From contig JADKGA010000004.1 in the NCBI GenBank assembly GCA_016717165.1, positions 372,001-436,000 on the forward strand: DNA of 64,000 bases. The letters run 5' to 3'. The notes below the pieces were generated by a model. It worked only from the letters and a program-made list of their open reading frames with translations, was not told where the DNA came from and did no database searches. The translations under genes and the position numbers were made by a program. The stretch comes from Candidatus Lutibacillus vidarii (GTDB taxonomy: Bacteria; Actinomycetota; Actinomycetes; Actinomycetales; Dermatophilaceae). This document shows positions 1 through 8,096 of this stretch, piece by piece (the first letter of the stretch is position 1; each line of letters begins with the position of its first letter).

Positions 1-808
1 GCTCGACACTCTTACTGTGGCCCCCGGTGATGTATTCGAATCCCGAACTGTCCCCTGAACTGACACGGTCGCCCTCGATGAGATCATAGTCATAGCCACG
101 GTGCTGAGCGAGGGCCTTCTCATACAGGGTTACAAAGCTGACCCTACCGGAGGAGTCACGCGCGGAGTCCTCACCGAAGAATGGGCTGAGAGTGACCTCG
201 ACAGGCTCGCCGTGATCGTACAAGATCACGGTCCACGTCAAGTCTGGATTGTGACGTATATGGTCCCTGATGAATTGTGGATCATCATCGGCAACGGATC
301 CAAGTGCCGACATGAACCAGCAATCACCGATGTAGCCTTGGCCGACTGCATCCATGGACAAGTCCGCATCGGTCAGCGGGATCGGGACGAACGCGGGCCG
401 GTTGTGCTTCTCATTTACCTTATTGCCACGGTCGTCTTCTGCTGCGTCTGGCCCGTCCCCGGAGAGCGCCCCGTCGGGAATCTGGTCCAGGTAGAGGGTC
501 GTCCCATTGCCCTCCGTGGAGTGGTCTGAACCCCCTCCGTCAGCGCTACTAGCGCCGCGCTGTTCAGAAGCTTGGGACAGGAGCGTTTGGCCCATGCTCT
601 CCAAGTCCGACGCCAGCGTGCGCACAGCCTTCTCGTTGGCTACCCAGTCGCTCAGCCAACGCGCACCATTGGCACCGAACCACAATGAATGCGCGTATTG
701 AATGAGGCGGGCGGCCGTCAGCTGCACCGAGGTCACGGCGTGCGACTTGTCGATCATCTGATGTCCGATGGACTCGACGGCGTCGACGTCCATCCCAAGT
801 CGGGGCAT
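1..808 (-). CDS. WXG100-calpain fusion, putative T7SS-secreted cysteine protease effector (partial, C-terminus beyond window)
   Basis: The frame is open from ATG at 808 to the window edge (269 codons). The start follows a strong purine-rich ribosome site (GGAGGAGGGAAGG). Residues 1-85 form a WXG100-type helical hairpin: the start MPRLGMDVDAVE is nearly identical to that of the upstream WXG100 protein, and the turn motif is W43-F-G45. After a Ser/Gly/Asp-rich linker (about 85-140), residues 157-170 (GQGYIGDCWFMSAL) match the calpain (peptidase C2) active-site signature with Cys163 as nucleophile. VTLYEKALAQHRGY (226-239) and ITGGH (260-264) match later calpain core motifs. The catalytic His and Asn would lie outside the window. 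Codon use is less GC-biased than in neighbouring genes, as often seen for polymorphic toxins. Inferred role: effector exported by the adjacent secretion ATPase. No immunity gene is visible; one might lie to the left. Confidence 0.85.
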   Translation of the reverse strand, partial: MPRLGMDVDAVESIGHQMIDKSHAVTSVQLTAARLIQYAHSLWFGANGARWLSDWVANEKAVRTLASDLESMGQTLLSQASEQRGASSADGGGSDHSTEGNGTTLYLDQIPDGALSGDGPDAAEDDRGNKVNEKHNRPAFVPIPLTDADLSMDAVGQGYIGDCWFMSALGSVADDDPQFIRDHIRHNPDLTWTVILYDHGEPVEVTLSPFFGEDSARDSSGRVSFVTLYEKALAQHRGYDYDLIEGDRVSSGDSSGFEYITGGHSKSVE

Positions 809-862
809 GTGCCTTCCCTCCTCCTAGCGACCGTGCGAGACGGTGCACCGTGCTCGTTCGAG

Positions 863-897
863 GGGACGGTCGCGGGCTCGCGGCCCGCGACCGTCCC
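863..897 (-). terminator. Perfect 15-bp stem hairpin between WXG100 gene and WXG100-calpain gene
   Basis: Arms GGGACGGTCGCGGGC (863-877) and its exact complement (883-897) with a 5-nt loop sit in the 95-bp gap between the two WXG100-type genes. There is no T-tract on the minus strand, so this is either a U-less actinobacterial terminator or a partial terminator that sets relative expression of the small WXG100 protein and the downstream effector. Confidence 0.6.
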
Positions 898-903
898 AGC
901 GGG

Positions 904-1176
904 TCAGTGGCCCGAGACCTGGCGCTGAGCGGACGCGTTGTTCTTGGCGGCCTGGCTCAGACCATCGATGGCGTTCATCGCGTTGTTGAGCGCAGGCTTG
1001 TGCTGCGAGTTCCACCACTCGTGGAACTGACGCGAGTCGTCGCCGTCCCACGCGTGGACAGCAGCGTTGACCAACTGGTCGATCGACTGGATCAGGTGGC
1101 CGAGGTTGCCCGCCTGCGAGTGAAGTCCAGCTGCAACGCGCTCGACCTCATCAACATCCATTCCAAGACGTGCCAT
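904..1176 (-). CDS. WXG100 family (ESAT-6-like) type VII secretion protein
   Basis: This 90-residue protein has the usual WXG100 length and a central W-D-G turn (in HAWDGDDSRQFHEWW) between two predicted helices. WXG100 proteins are small secreted substrates or co-secreted partners of FtsK/SpoIIIE-type ATPases. ATG at 1176 follows AAGGAG. It lies 135 bp downstream of the EssC-like ATPase gene and is followed, across a strong hairpin, by a gene whose N-terminus is a paralogue (shared R-L-G-M-D-V-D). The two may heterodimerise, as WXG100 pairs do, with this protein as partner or chaperone of the protease fusion. The dyad and the shared 11-mer upstream suggest its own promoter. Confidence 0.95.
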   Translation of the reverse strand: MARLGMDVDEVERVAAGLHSQAGNLGHLIQSIDQLVNAAVHAWDGDDSRQFHEWWNSQHKPALNNAMNAIDGLSQAAKNNASAQRQVSGH

Positions 1177-1268
1177 GGTGAACTCCTTCTCGTGTGTGTC
1201 GTTCTCGAACTTCCGTCGGCTGTGCCGCTGGGGCTATCCGTAGCCTTTCGCTGATGCACGTCCGTGTC

Positions 1269-1290
1269 TCGTCGCCATATCTGGCGACGA
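1269..1290. promoter_or_regulatory. Perfect 9-bp dyad upstream of the WXG100 gene
   Basis: Arms TCGTCGCCA and TGGCGACGA flank a 4-nt AT-rich spacer (TATC). It lies between the ATPase stop (1312) and the WXG100 start (1176), next to the shared TTCGGGGGACA motif. It may be an operator or a short terminator for the ATPase gene. Confidence 0.4.
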
Positions 1291-1294
1291 AGTC

Positions 1295-1305
1295 TGTCCC
1301 CCGAA
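1295..1305 (-). promoter_or_regulatory. Shared T7SS-locus motif TTCGGGGGACA, copy 1
   Basis: The 11-mer TTCGGGGGACA on the minus strand lies about 120 bp upstream of the WXG100 start. The same 11 bases occur upstream of the Ig-like protein gene (16827-16837) and of the PP2C gene (21047-21057), in the same orientation relative to the gene. All three copies are intergenic. Proposed as a common regulator or sigma-factor site. Confidence 0.5.
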
Positions 1306-1311
1306 ACCAGG

Positions 1312-4300
1312 TCACCGTGGCTCGACCGTTCCGGGGAAAGCGAGATGGCCGAGCTCGGCGCGGCCCGCTCGGAAGAGGAACCCTCGTCCCGGGGGGAAGT
1401 CGGCCTTGTTGAGCCGTAGCGGCAGGCGCACGCCGAAGCCGGCGCCATCGTTCGTGTCGGGTTGCAGGGCGAACCCGACGCGACTGGCGTTTGCTGAGGC
1501 CTCCAGGCCGAAGCTTCGGCTGAAGGATCCCGCTTCGCCGTCCGTCACAACGAAGGCGCCCGCACGCGTGGCACCCTTGATCAGGGTCTCGATCGGCATC
1601 TCAACAAAGGTGCCGGACCAGTCCGCGATCCGGTCGATGACGACCACAACTGGGCTCGTGAGGTCTGCCAACATCATCCCGGTGAGCTCGTCCGCCAAGG
1701 TCTGGGCGTCATCCACGCCGACGGCCTTCTTGGTCCACACAGGGTCCCGCAAGAGAGGTGACCGCCGGTCCAAGGTCAGCAAGTATGCCCGGGCTGACGG
1801 CTGCGTGCGCCGAACCGCAGCGACAATCGTTTGCATGGCGGTCGTCCGTCCGCTGGCCGGGGGACCCATGACGACGAAGGTGCCTTCGGGGAGGATGCTC
1901 AACGGCCCCATAGAGTCGTCGGAGATCCCGATGGGAACACGATCATCGACAGCGAACGGAAGGTCACTGAGCGGAAGGAGCTCGGGGAGGCGAACGATCG
2001 GGGGCGCGTCGGAGGCACCCTTCGTCACCATCCATCGACCCAACGTCCCCAGCTCCGCCGCCTGTCCGCCAAGGTCGGCCGCATCGCCCAGAACGGCCAC
2101 TTGGACCTCGAACTTCCCCCAGATGCCCCGCCCCGGGGTGGCGTCCGGAGGCAGCATGTGGCGTGGGGCGCCGAGGTTGTCGTACTCCTCGATCGTGGTC
2201 ATCCGTAGGACAAGGCGCTGCTGAACCGTTGCAGCGAGCTGGGTCGTCAGCGCTCCGGCACGATCCGCGCTCATCACGAAGTGGATGCCGAGCGGCCTAC
2301 CCTTGGCGGCGACATCGATGAGCCGATCGATCCACACCGTGTTGGTCTCGTAGGCCTTGAGGAAGGCCGAGACTCCGTCGAGGAGGACCACAATGCGCGG
2401 CTCCTTCGACCGTCCCGTGACTAGGCGGTACTGGGTCACCGAGTCCGCGTTGACCTGCTTGAAGGCGTCTGTGCGCTCCTCGACGATTCCCTGGAGCCAG
2501 CGAAGGAGGCGGCGCACCCTCTCGTCATCAGAGCCAGGTATGACGCTGCCGACATGCGGGAGCACCTCAAGCATCGACAGGCCGCCAGCGCCGAAGTCGA
2601 TCCCGTAGACCCAGGTCGGTCCCTGCGCAAAGTTGAGGCCCGCCGTCGCGGCCAGGGAGCGAAGCGCTGCACTCTTGCCCGACCCACTCGCGCCGAAGAC
2701 CGCCAGGTTCCCGTGCCGGTCCGGCTCGAAGGAGACCGTCACTTGCGCCTGGGCATCAGGGTTGTCCAGGAGTCCGAAGGCGAGCCTGCCGGCGGTCGTG
2801 TCCGAGGATGGCAGGCGCATGATGTTGACCAGGCTCGGCAGGTCGGGCAGCCAGGGTTTGCGGGGCGCAGGCAGCTCCGCGAGCGCCGTCGCGGACTGGA
2901 TCGACTCAACCACCCGGGTGATGTCCGACTTCCCACCAACCGGCCGCGGAGGGAGCAGAGCCTCGGGGATCTCCCACGAGATCGCCGTCCCGAGCCCCAT
3001 CTCCTCGACCCGAATGTCGGCAGTCGCGGGACCAGTGCCCGTGTGGCCACCGGCATACGCTGTCTGGAAGGGGACGAGGCGACCTGGCCCGGTCTTGGAC
3101 ACTGCCCGCCCCGGGAGGTTGGGGTCGAAGAAGGCCGCGTCCGCGCTACCGAGGACGTCGGTGGAGTCCGCCTCATCGGCAACCCGAAGCGCCAAGCGCA
3201 GGTTGGTGTTCGCCCGCAAGTTGTCCTTAATGACACCGGCGGGTCGCTGGGTGGCGAGGATGAGGTGGAGTCCCAGGGATCGCCCTCGCTGAGCGACGTT
3301 CACGACTCCATCGACGAACTCCGGCACCTCTTGGACCAGGGCGGCGAACTCGTCCACCACGATGACCAGGCTCGGCGGGGCATCCGTGGCCCCGCGCTTC
3401 TCGAGCGCCATGAGGTCCTTGGCCTTCGCCCGCTCGAGGACGTGCTCGCGATGGCGCAACTCAGCAGACAGCGACTTCAGCGCCCGCTGCACACCGTTCT
3501 GGTTCAGGTCGGTGACCATCCCCACGGTGTGGGGCAGCTTGTTGCAGTCCGCAAAGGCTGATCCGCCCTTGTAGTCGACCAGGAGGAAGGTGAGCCGCTG
3601 CGGACTGTGGTTAGCGGCCATCGACAGGATCCACGACTGCAGAAGCTCTGACTTTCCCGCTCCGGTCGTGCCGCCGACCAGGGCGTGCGGACCATCGGTC
3701 CTCAGGTCGATCGTGTGGAGGTGACCACCGCGTTGGCCCACGGCCGCACGAAGCGAGGCTTCCTTTCGCACCGGCTCGCTGGCCTTGGGGCCGGTGAGGA
3801 CCGAGTGGTTCTGGTTCCACCGTTCGATCACCGCCTCGGGCTGGTCACCCAAGGTCTCGTAGCCGTCCATGCACAGGAAGGAGATGCTGCGTGGCAGGTC
3901 CGACACGTCCTCGTTGCGGGCCCCCAGATCGATCAGCGGAGCCAGGGAGCGCGCAAAGGCGAGAGCCTGCTCAGCCGTGACGGTTTCGGTTGCCACGGGA
4001 GTGACCAGGCTCGCCTCGTGGACGTAGCCGACGCCGGACTCAACGACGGTCCGGGTGTCGAGGAAGCTCCGGCAGGCCGCAGGCAGCTGGCCCAGTTCTG
4101 GGGCGATCCACAGCACGTGAACACCCACCGCCCAGCCACGTTCTGCGAGGTCCACCAGGCGACCGAACTCCACCGGCGAGTCGCTCTCGACGATGAGCAG
4201 AACCGCGGGGGTCTTCGGCGCCGAGTCTTGTTGCGCGAGACGCTCCGAGATGAGGACTTCAAGAGAAGAGACGAGGTTGCCCGCTGATGAGGGTGTTGAC

Positions 4301-5706
4301 GCCAGGTGGCGAGCCTCGACAGGACTCCAGGCAGAGTCGACGTGAGGGAGCCAGGTAAGCCACCGCCAGTCGTCACCGCTGCGCTGCGAGGTCACCAGGG
4401 TCACGGCGAGCTCCGCCGGGGAGTGCAGGGCGGCGGCCTGGACGACGAGTGCGCGCGCAGCGCTCACGGCAGCGCTTCGTGGGCCGGCAACGCCCATGCC
4501 TCCGGTCTCTGACGGACGCAGGACAACAGGCACCGGACCCACGACGGTCAAGGGCCGGGTGCGCTCGCGAGCCTCGCCGACGAGGTCACGCATCCCGTTC
4601 TTCCCCGTCGGCAGCTTGATGGTGGACCGAGAGGGGCAGGTGCCCAGGCCGGCGCGCAGTTCGAGGAATCCCCAGTCCCGTGGACGGCGTGTCCACAGCA
4701 GCGGGGAGCGGGTCGTCACCGCCTCGAGGCACTCGGCGGCCGACGGGTACTCCCGCTGGCGCTGTTGTACTTCTGTGCCGGCGAGCTGTTCAGCCTCGCT
4801 CACCAGCAGATCGAGGTCGGCCCGGAAACCGGCAACGGCCGACGAGTTGGCCTTTCCGGTGCGGCGGCGTTGTTCCCACCAGCTGGCAACCATCATCAGC
4901 GGCATGAGCGCCGAGAAGATGACTGTGCGCCACTCTCCTCCGCTGGCGAAGTACATCACCCCCGCCATGAGCAGCGGGAAGACCATCAGCAGAGCGGGGA
5001 AGGGCTGGCGCTCCTGTCGTTGCGGCGGATCTGCGACCTCGAACTCTTGCCCCACGAACTGTGGGGCGAGGCGAGGCGACCGGATGAAGCCCACCGACGC
5101 CGAGTCGGTGCGCCCCTCGGCACTGGCCACCTGGGTGAACCGGACTGCAAAGACCGTATCCCCGACCCGGATCTCGTCGGTGGGGCGCACGATCTCCCGG
5201 CTGATCAGTGACCCGTTGAGCTCGACACCGTTCGCCGACCCGAGGTCGATGATCTCGATGTCGCTGGAGATATTGAGACGGGCGTGGCTGCGCGAGACCA
5301 TCCCGTCGCTAAGCCGCACCTCGCACGACCGTTGCCGGCCGACGATATTCGTCCCCGACGCGAGCGGGAACTCCTTGCCACAGTCGGGGCCGGACAGCAC
5401 GGTGGCCATCGCCACTGCCTTGCTGTGCCCCTCGGCGAACTGCTGGCCCGCTGGCACGACCGTGATCGTCGACCCGGACCGGATCGGTGACTCCGCCAGC
5501 GGCGTCCGAGCGTCCAAGGTCTGCACGCCATTGCTGATCACCCCGAGCGTGAACTCCCCGTCCGGTGCGCCTGGTATGACCCGGAAGGCGGGGTCGGCGA
5601 GCTTGAGGTACCGGCCGAGGTCCCCGACGGTCGTCACCGCGTCCGCGGTGACGAGGAGGTCCTTCTGGTCGCCGCCGGCCCGCTGCAGGCTCACCTTGAG
5701 CTTCAT
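1312..5706 (-). CDS. FHA-containing FtsK/SpoIIIE ATPase, type VII secretion motor (EssC/EccC-like)
   Basis: The 1464-residue protein is the energising ATPase of a type VII-like secretion apparatus. Order of parts: a small beta-rich N-terminal domain (1-88), an FHA domain (about 118-172, with GRQ, SRSHARL and DLGSANGVELNG motifs), two closely spaced membrane helices (about 236-277), then three RecA-like FtsK/SpoIIIE domains. P-loops are GGTTGAGKS near residue 680, GASGSGKS near 1010, and a degenerate GPPASGRTT near 1283 with Arg in place of Lys. The first domain has a clear Walker B (LVIVVDEFAAL). N-terminal FHA plus two helices plus three ATPase domains at about 1.46 kb residues is the plan of firmicute EssC/YukBA rather than mycobacterial EccC, which lacks FHA. 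It overlaps the upstream gene by 4 bp (ATGA). The FHA domain probably reads the kinase/phosphatase pair upstream. EccB, EccD, EccE and mycosin are not in the window. Confidence 0.93.
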   Translation of the reverse strand: MKLKVSLQRAGGDQKDLLVTADAVTTVGDLGRYLKLADPAFRVIPGAPDGEFTLGVISNGVQTLDARTPLAESPIRSGSTITVVPAGQQFAEGHSKAVAMATVLSGPDCGKEFPLASGTNIVGRQRSCEVRLSDGMVSRSHARLNISSDIEIIDLGSANGVELNGSLISREIVRPTDEIRVGDTVFAVRFTQVASAEGRTDSASVGFIRSPRLAPQFVGQEFEVADPPQRQERQPFPALLMVFPLLMAGVMYFASGGEWRTVIFSALMPLMMVASWWEQRRRTGKANSSAVAGFRADLDLLVSEAEQLAGTEVQQRQREYPSAAECLEAVTTRSPLLWTRRPRDWGFLELRAGLGTCPSRSTIKLPTGKNGMRDLVGEARERTRPLTVVGPVPVVLRPSETGGMGVAGPRSAAVSAARALVVQAAALHSPAELAVTLVTSQRSGDDWRWLTWLPHVDSAWSPVEARHLASTPSSAGNLVSSLEVLISERLAQQDSAPKTPAVLLIVESDSPVEFGRLVDLAERGWAVGVHVLWIAPELGQLPAACRSFLDTRTVVESGVGYVHEASLVTPVATETVTAEQALAFARSLAPLIDLGARNEDVSDLPRSISFLCMDGYETLGDQPEAVIERWNQNHSVLTGPKASEPVRKEASLRAAVGQRGGHLHTIDLRTDGPHALVGGTTGAGKSELLQSWILSMAANHSPQRLTFLLVDYKGGSAFADCNKLPHTVGMVTDLNQNGVQRALKSLSAELRHREHVLERAKAKDLMALEKRGATDAPPSLVIVVDEFAALVQEVPEFVDGVVNVAQRGRSLGLHLILATQRPAGVIKDNLRANTNLRLALRVADEADSTDVLGSADAAFFDPNLPGRAVSKTGPGRLVPFQTAYAGGHTGTGPATADIRVEEMGLGTAISWEIPEALLPPRPVGGKSDITRVVESIQSATALAELPAPRKPWLPDLPSLVNIMRLPSSDTTAGRLAFGLLDNPDAQAQVTVSFEPDRHGNLAVFGASGSGKSAALRSLAATAGLNFAQGPTWVYGIDFGAGGLSMLEVLPHVGSVIPGSDDERVRRLLRWLQGIVEERTDAFKQVNADSVTQYRLVTGRSKEPRIVVLLDGVSAFLKAYETNTVWIDRLIDVAAKGRPLGIHFVMSADRAGALTTQLAATVQQRLVLRMTTIEEYDNLGAPRHMLPPDATPGRGIWGKFEVQVAVLGDAADLGGQAAELGTLGRWMVTKGASDAPPIVRLPELLPLSDLPFAVDDRVPIGISDDSMGPLSILPEGTFVVMGPPASGRTTAMQTIVAAVRRTQPSARAYLLTLDRRSPLLRDPVWTKKAVGVDDAQTLADELTGMMLADLTSPVVVVIDRIADWSGTFVEMPIETLIKGATRAGAFVVTDGEAGSFSRSFGLEASANASRVGFALQPDTNDGAGFGVRLPLRLNKADFPPGRGFLFRAGRAELGHLAFPGTVEPR

Positions 5707-8096
5707 GAACCGGTCCTTGCCAAGCGCGGTATGACGACCCGGCGTCGCGGGCGCTGCGTTGTCGCGCGGGGGAGCTGCTCGACCGGCCTCGGGTCACGGA
5801 ACAACAAGGACCTGAGGCTGAAGAGTCGACCGAAGCGCTTGACCATCGAGGCCTGCTTGGTCAGTTCCTTTCGGGCCGCACCGACCCGCGTCCAGAACTC
5901 CTGGGTCTGGGCGGCGTCGGGCTCGCCTGGACCGAAGGTCGCCTGGTCCGCCTCCTTGGCCAACGGGGCATAGCCGACGACGCGAGCCTGCTCGATGCGG
6001 GTCAGGCCCGCCGGGATGGTCATGCCGAGGTCCCGCGCCCGGTCGACGACGTCGGTCCAGCCGTGCGCAAACCGCCGCGAGGCGTCGCCGGTGGACCGAC
6101 GCCGGCGTCGGCGCAGCGCATGCGCGAGCGCGATCGCCCCGGCTATCAACGCGAAGGCAAGGGCGGGGTAGCCGACGACCTTCAATGCCGTCACCACCCA
6201 CTCGGGCAGCTGGAACCCCGGCGCCTCAGTGGTCTTGGGGACCCGCACCGACGATGGGTCGGTCTCGAGGAGTGAGTCGATGGCTCCAGGTGGGCGGGCC
6301 GCGTTCGGCGGCGGGACGTTCGCCGCGCTCTGGTCGGCGACCGGCGGAGGGGGGTTGATGTCCGGCCGCTTGGAGCGGTCGGGCATGAAGACCGTGCTCG
6401 GCACTGCGAGCCACTCCCCGGACGCGTCGTGCACCTCGACCCACGCGTGGACGTCCTGTCCTCGGACGGTCCCGCCCTCCGGCACCACGGCGCCGAGAAC
6501 GACCCGAGCCGGCATACCGAGCTGGTTAGCGACCAGAGCGAAGGTCGCGGCGTACTGCTCGTCGTTGCCGACGATCTGCTTCGGGTCGGTGAGGAAGGCC
6601 GTGAGGCGGCCGGCGGAGTGGCCGGGGAGATAGCGGGCGTCGCTGGGGCTGGTGCCGTCGCTGTAGGCACCGCTGGTCCGCATGAACTCAGCGGCCGCGG
6701 TGACCGCCGCCCATGTCGACGCCTTCTTCGCCCCCCACTTCGTGGCGGATGCGACGACCGCCGGGTATGCCGTTGCGTCGGTCACTGGGCTGCCACCGGG
6801 TTGAAGGGTGTCCTCACCGGCAGTCTTGATCGGGCGCGCGGTGAGCTCGACGGTGTCTCCGGCCATCAGCGGGCTCGCGACGACTGCCTGGCCGGTCGAG
6901 GTGTTGTAGCGCAGGGCGTCGGCCAGGACCCGGGAGCGCGCGCCCTCGAAGGAGATATCCGAGATCGACCCTGGGCTGGGGATCCACGCGGTGAGGTCGC
7001 GTTGGGCCGCGTATGCCGGCTCGACGCGCAGCGTCACGGTCGATGAGGCCGCGGTGCTGTCCTCGCTGTTCGGGGCGATGGTCGAGCCGACCCGCCGGAA
7101 GTTGCTGCCCCCGACTGATGCCGGGTCACCTGCGCTCCATACCGTTCCGGCATACGAGTCGAGGACCGAGAACCTGAGCAGGCTCCCAGCCGGCATCCCG
7201 GTGACGGTGAGCAGCGGCTTGTCCCACAGCTGCTGGGCAGCGCGCTCGGTGTACTTCCGGAAGCCGACAAGCGGGCTGGGGTACTGGGTGATGTCGAACG
7301 GCGGCGTGACGAAGTTCCGCAGGACAGTACGGTCGCCCGACTCCGGGCCGGGGAAGAGGCTCACCAGCCCGGCGCTCGCGCCGGCGGACACTGCAAGCAG
7401 GGCGGCGCCGATGGCCGCCTGGCTCCGCCGGCTCGCGCCGGTCCCGACGATCCGCAGCGATCGCCGACGCCGCAGGGCCACCCAGAGGAACGCGAGGACG
7501 CACAGCCCGATCCCCTGGAGCAGCGCCGCCGCAGGCTCCAAGGTTCCCAGGAGAATGACCAGGACGAAGACCACCAGCGGAACGAGTGTCGGCCACGCCA
7601 CGTGCCGCGTCCTTCGGGCCCAGGTGTACCCGAGCGAGCCCGCGACCAAGCCGATCAGGTATGGCAGGACGAGAAACTGCCCGCTGCCGTCGACCGGCGG
7701 AAGGGTGGTGAGGAAGTCCTTCCAGCCCGAGACGGGCATCAGCGCCAGGACCTTGAGCAGCGCTCCGTCCGGCACGACGCCGGCGATCGCGTCTCGGCTG
7801 AGGGCTACCGCCGAGCCGAACAGGAAGAAGGCGACGACGGTGAGCAGGGCGGTGACGAGCCAGTGTGCCTTCAGCGCATTCGCGACATGGGCCAAGGCGA
7901 TGCCGAGCAGGGTGCCGACCGCACTGACGACCATGAACCGGGGGCTGTCGAAGGAGGTGCGAAAGCCCCAGAGCGCGAGGACGGTGATGACGAACAGGAA
8001 GGCCGCATCGACCAGATCGTCCCGAGAGGGTCGACCGGTCAGCACCGCCCGCAGGACGGTCCGGCTGCCGGTGTGGGCCGTGGGGGTCGCGGTCAT
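5703..8096 (-). CDS. Transglutaminase-like membrane protein (TgpA/DUF3488 type) with degenerate catalytic site
   Basis: This 797-residue protein has about six hydrophobic helices in residues 35-215, a large extracytoplasmic part, a transglutaminase-like core (about 480-565), and a further membrane helix near 640-660 followed by a basic cytoplasmic tail. In the core, the segment normally carrying the nucleophile (G-x-C-x-x-x-A) reads VGNDEQYAATFAL, so Asp stands where Cys is expected. The HAWVEV histidine is kept, but the usual W-x-P-x-D-P aspartate is lost (EWLAVPST). It is probably a non-catalytic binding or structural member of the family. It overlaps DUF58 (8093-8096) and the ATPase (5703-5706) by 4 bp each, so MoxR-DUF58-TgpA-EssC are translationally coupled. 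MoxR/DUF58/transglutaminase triplets are common in bacteria; their link to T7SS here rests on context. Confidence 0.88.
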   Translation of the reverse strand: MTATPTAHTGSRTVLRAVLTGRPSRDDLVDAAFLFVITVLALWGFRTSFDSPRFMVVSAVGTLLGIALAHVANALKAHWLVTALLTVVAFFLFGSAVALSRDAIAGVVPDGALLKVLALMPVSGWKDFLTTLPPVDGSGQFLVLPYLIGLVAGSLGYTWARRTRHVAWPTLVPLVVFVLVILLGTLEPAAALLQGIGLCVLAFLWVALRRRRSLRIVGTGASRRSQAAIGAALLAVSAGASAGLVSLFPGPESGDRTVLRNFVTPPFDITQYPSPLVGFRKYTERAAQQLWDKPLLTVTGMPAGSLLRFSVLDSYAGTVWSAGDPASVGGSNFRRVGSTIAPNSEDSTAASSTVTLRVEPAYAAQRDLTAWIPSPGSISDISFEGARSRVLADALRYNTSTGQAVVASPLMAGDTVELTARPIKTAGEDTLQPGGSPVTDATAYPAVVASATKWGAKKASTWAAVTAAAEFMRTSGAYSDGTSPSDARYLPGHSAGRLTAFLTDPKQIVGNDEQYAATFALVANQLGMPARVVLGAVVPEGGTVRGQDVHAWVEVHDASGEWLAVPSTVFMPDRSKRPDINPPPPVADQSAANVPPPNAARPPGAIDSLLETDPSSVRVPKTTEAPGFQLPEWVVTALKVVGYPALAFALIAGAIALAHALRRRRRRSTGDASRRFAHGWTDVVDRARDLGMTIPAGLTRIEQARVVGYAPLAKEADQATFGPGEPDAAQTQEFWTRVGAARKELTKQASMVKRFGRLFSLRSLLFRDPRPVEQLPRATTQRPRRRVVIPRLARTGS

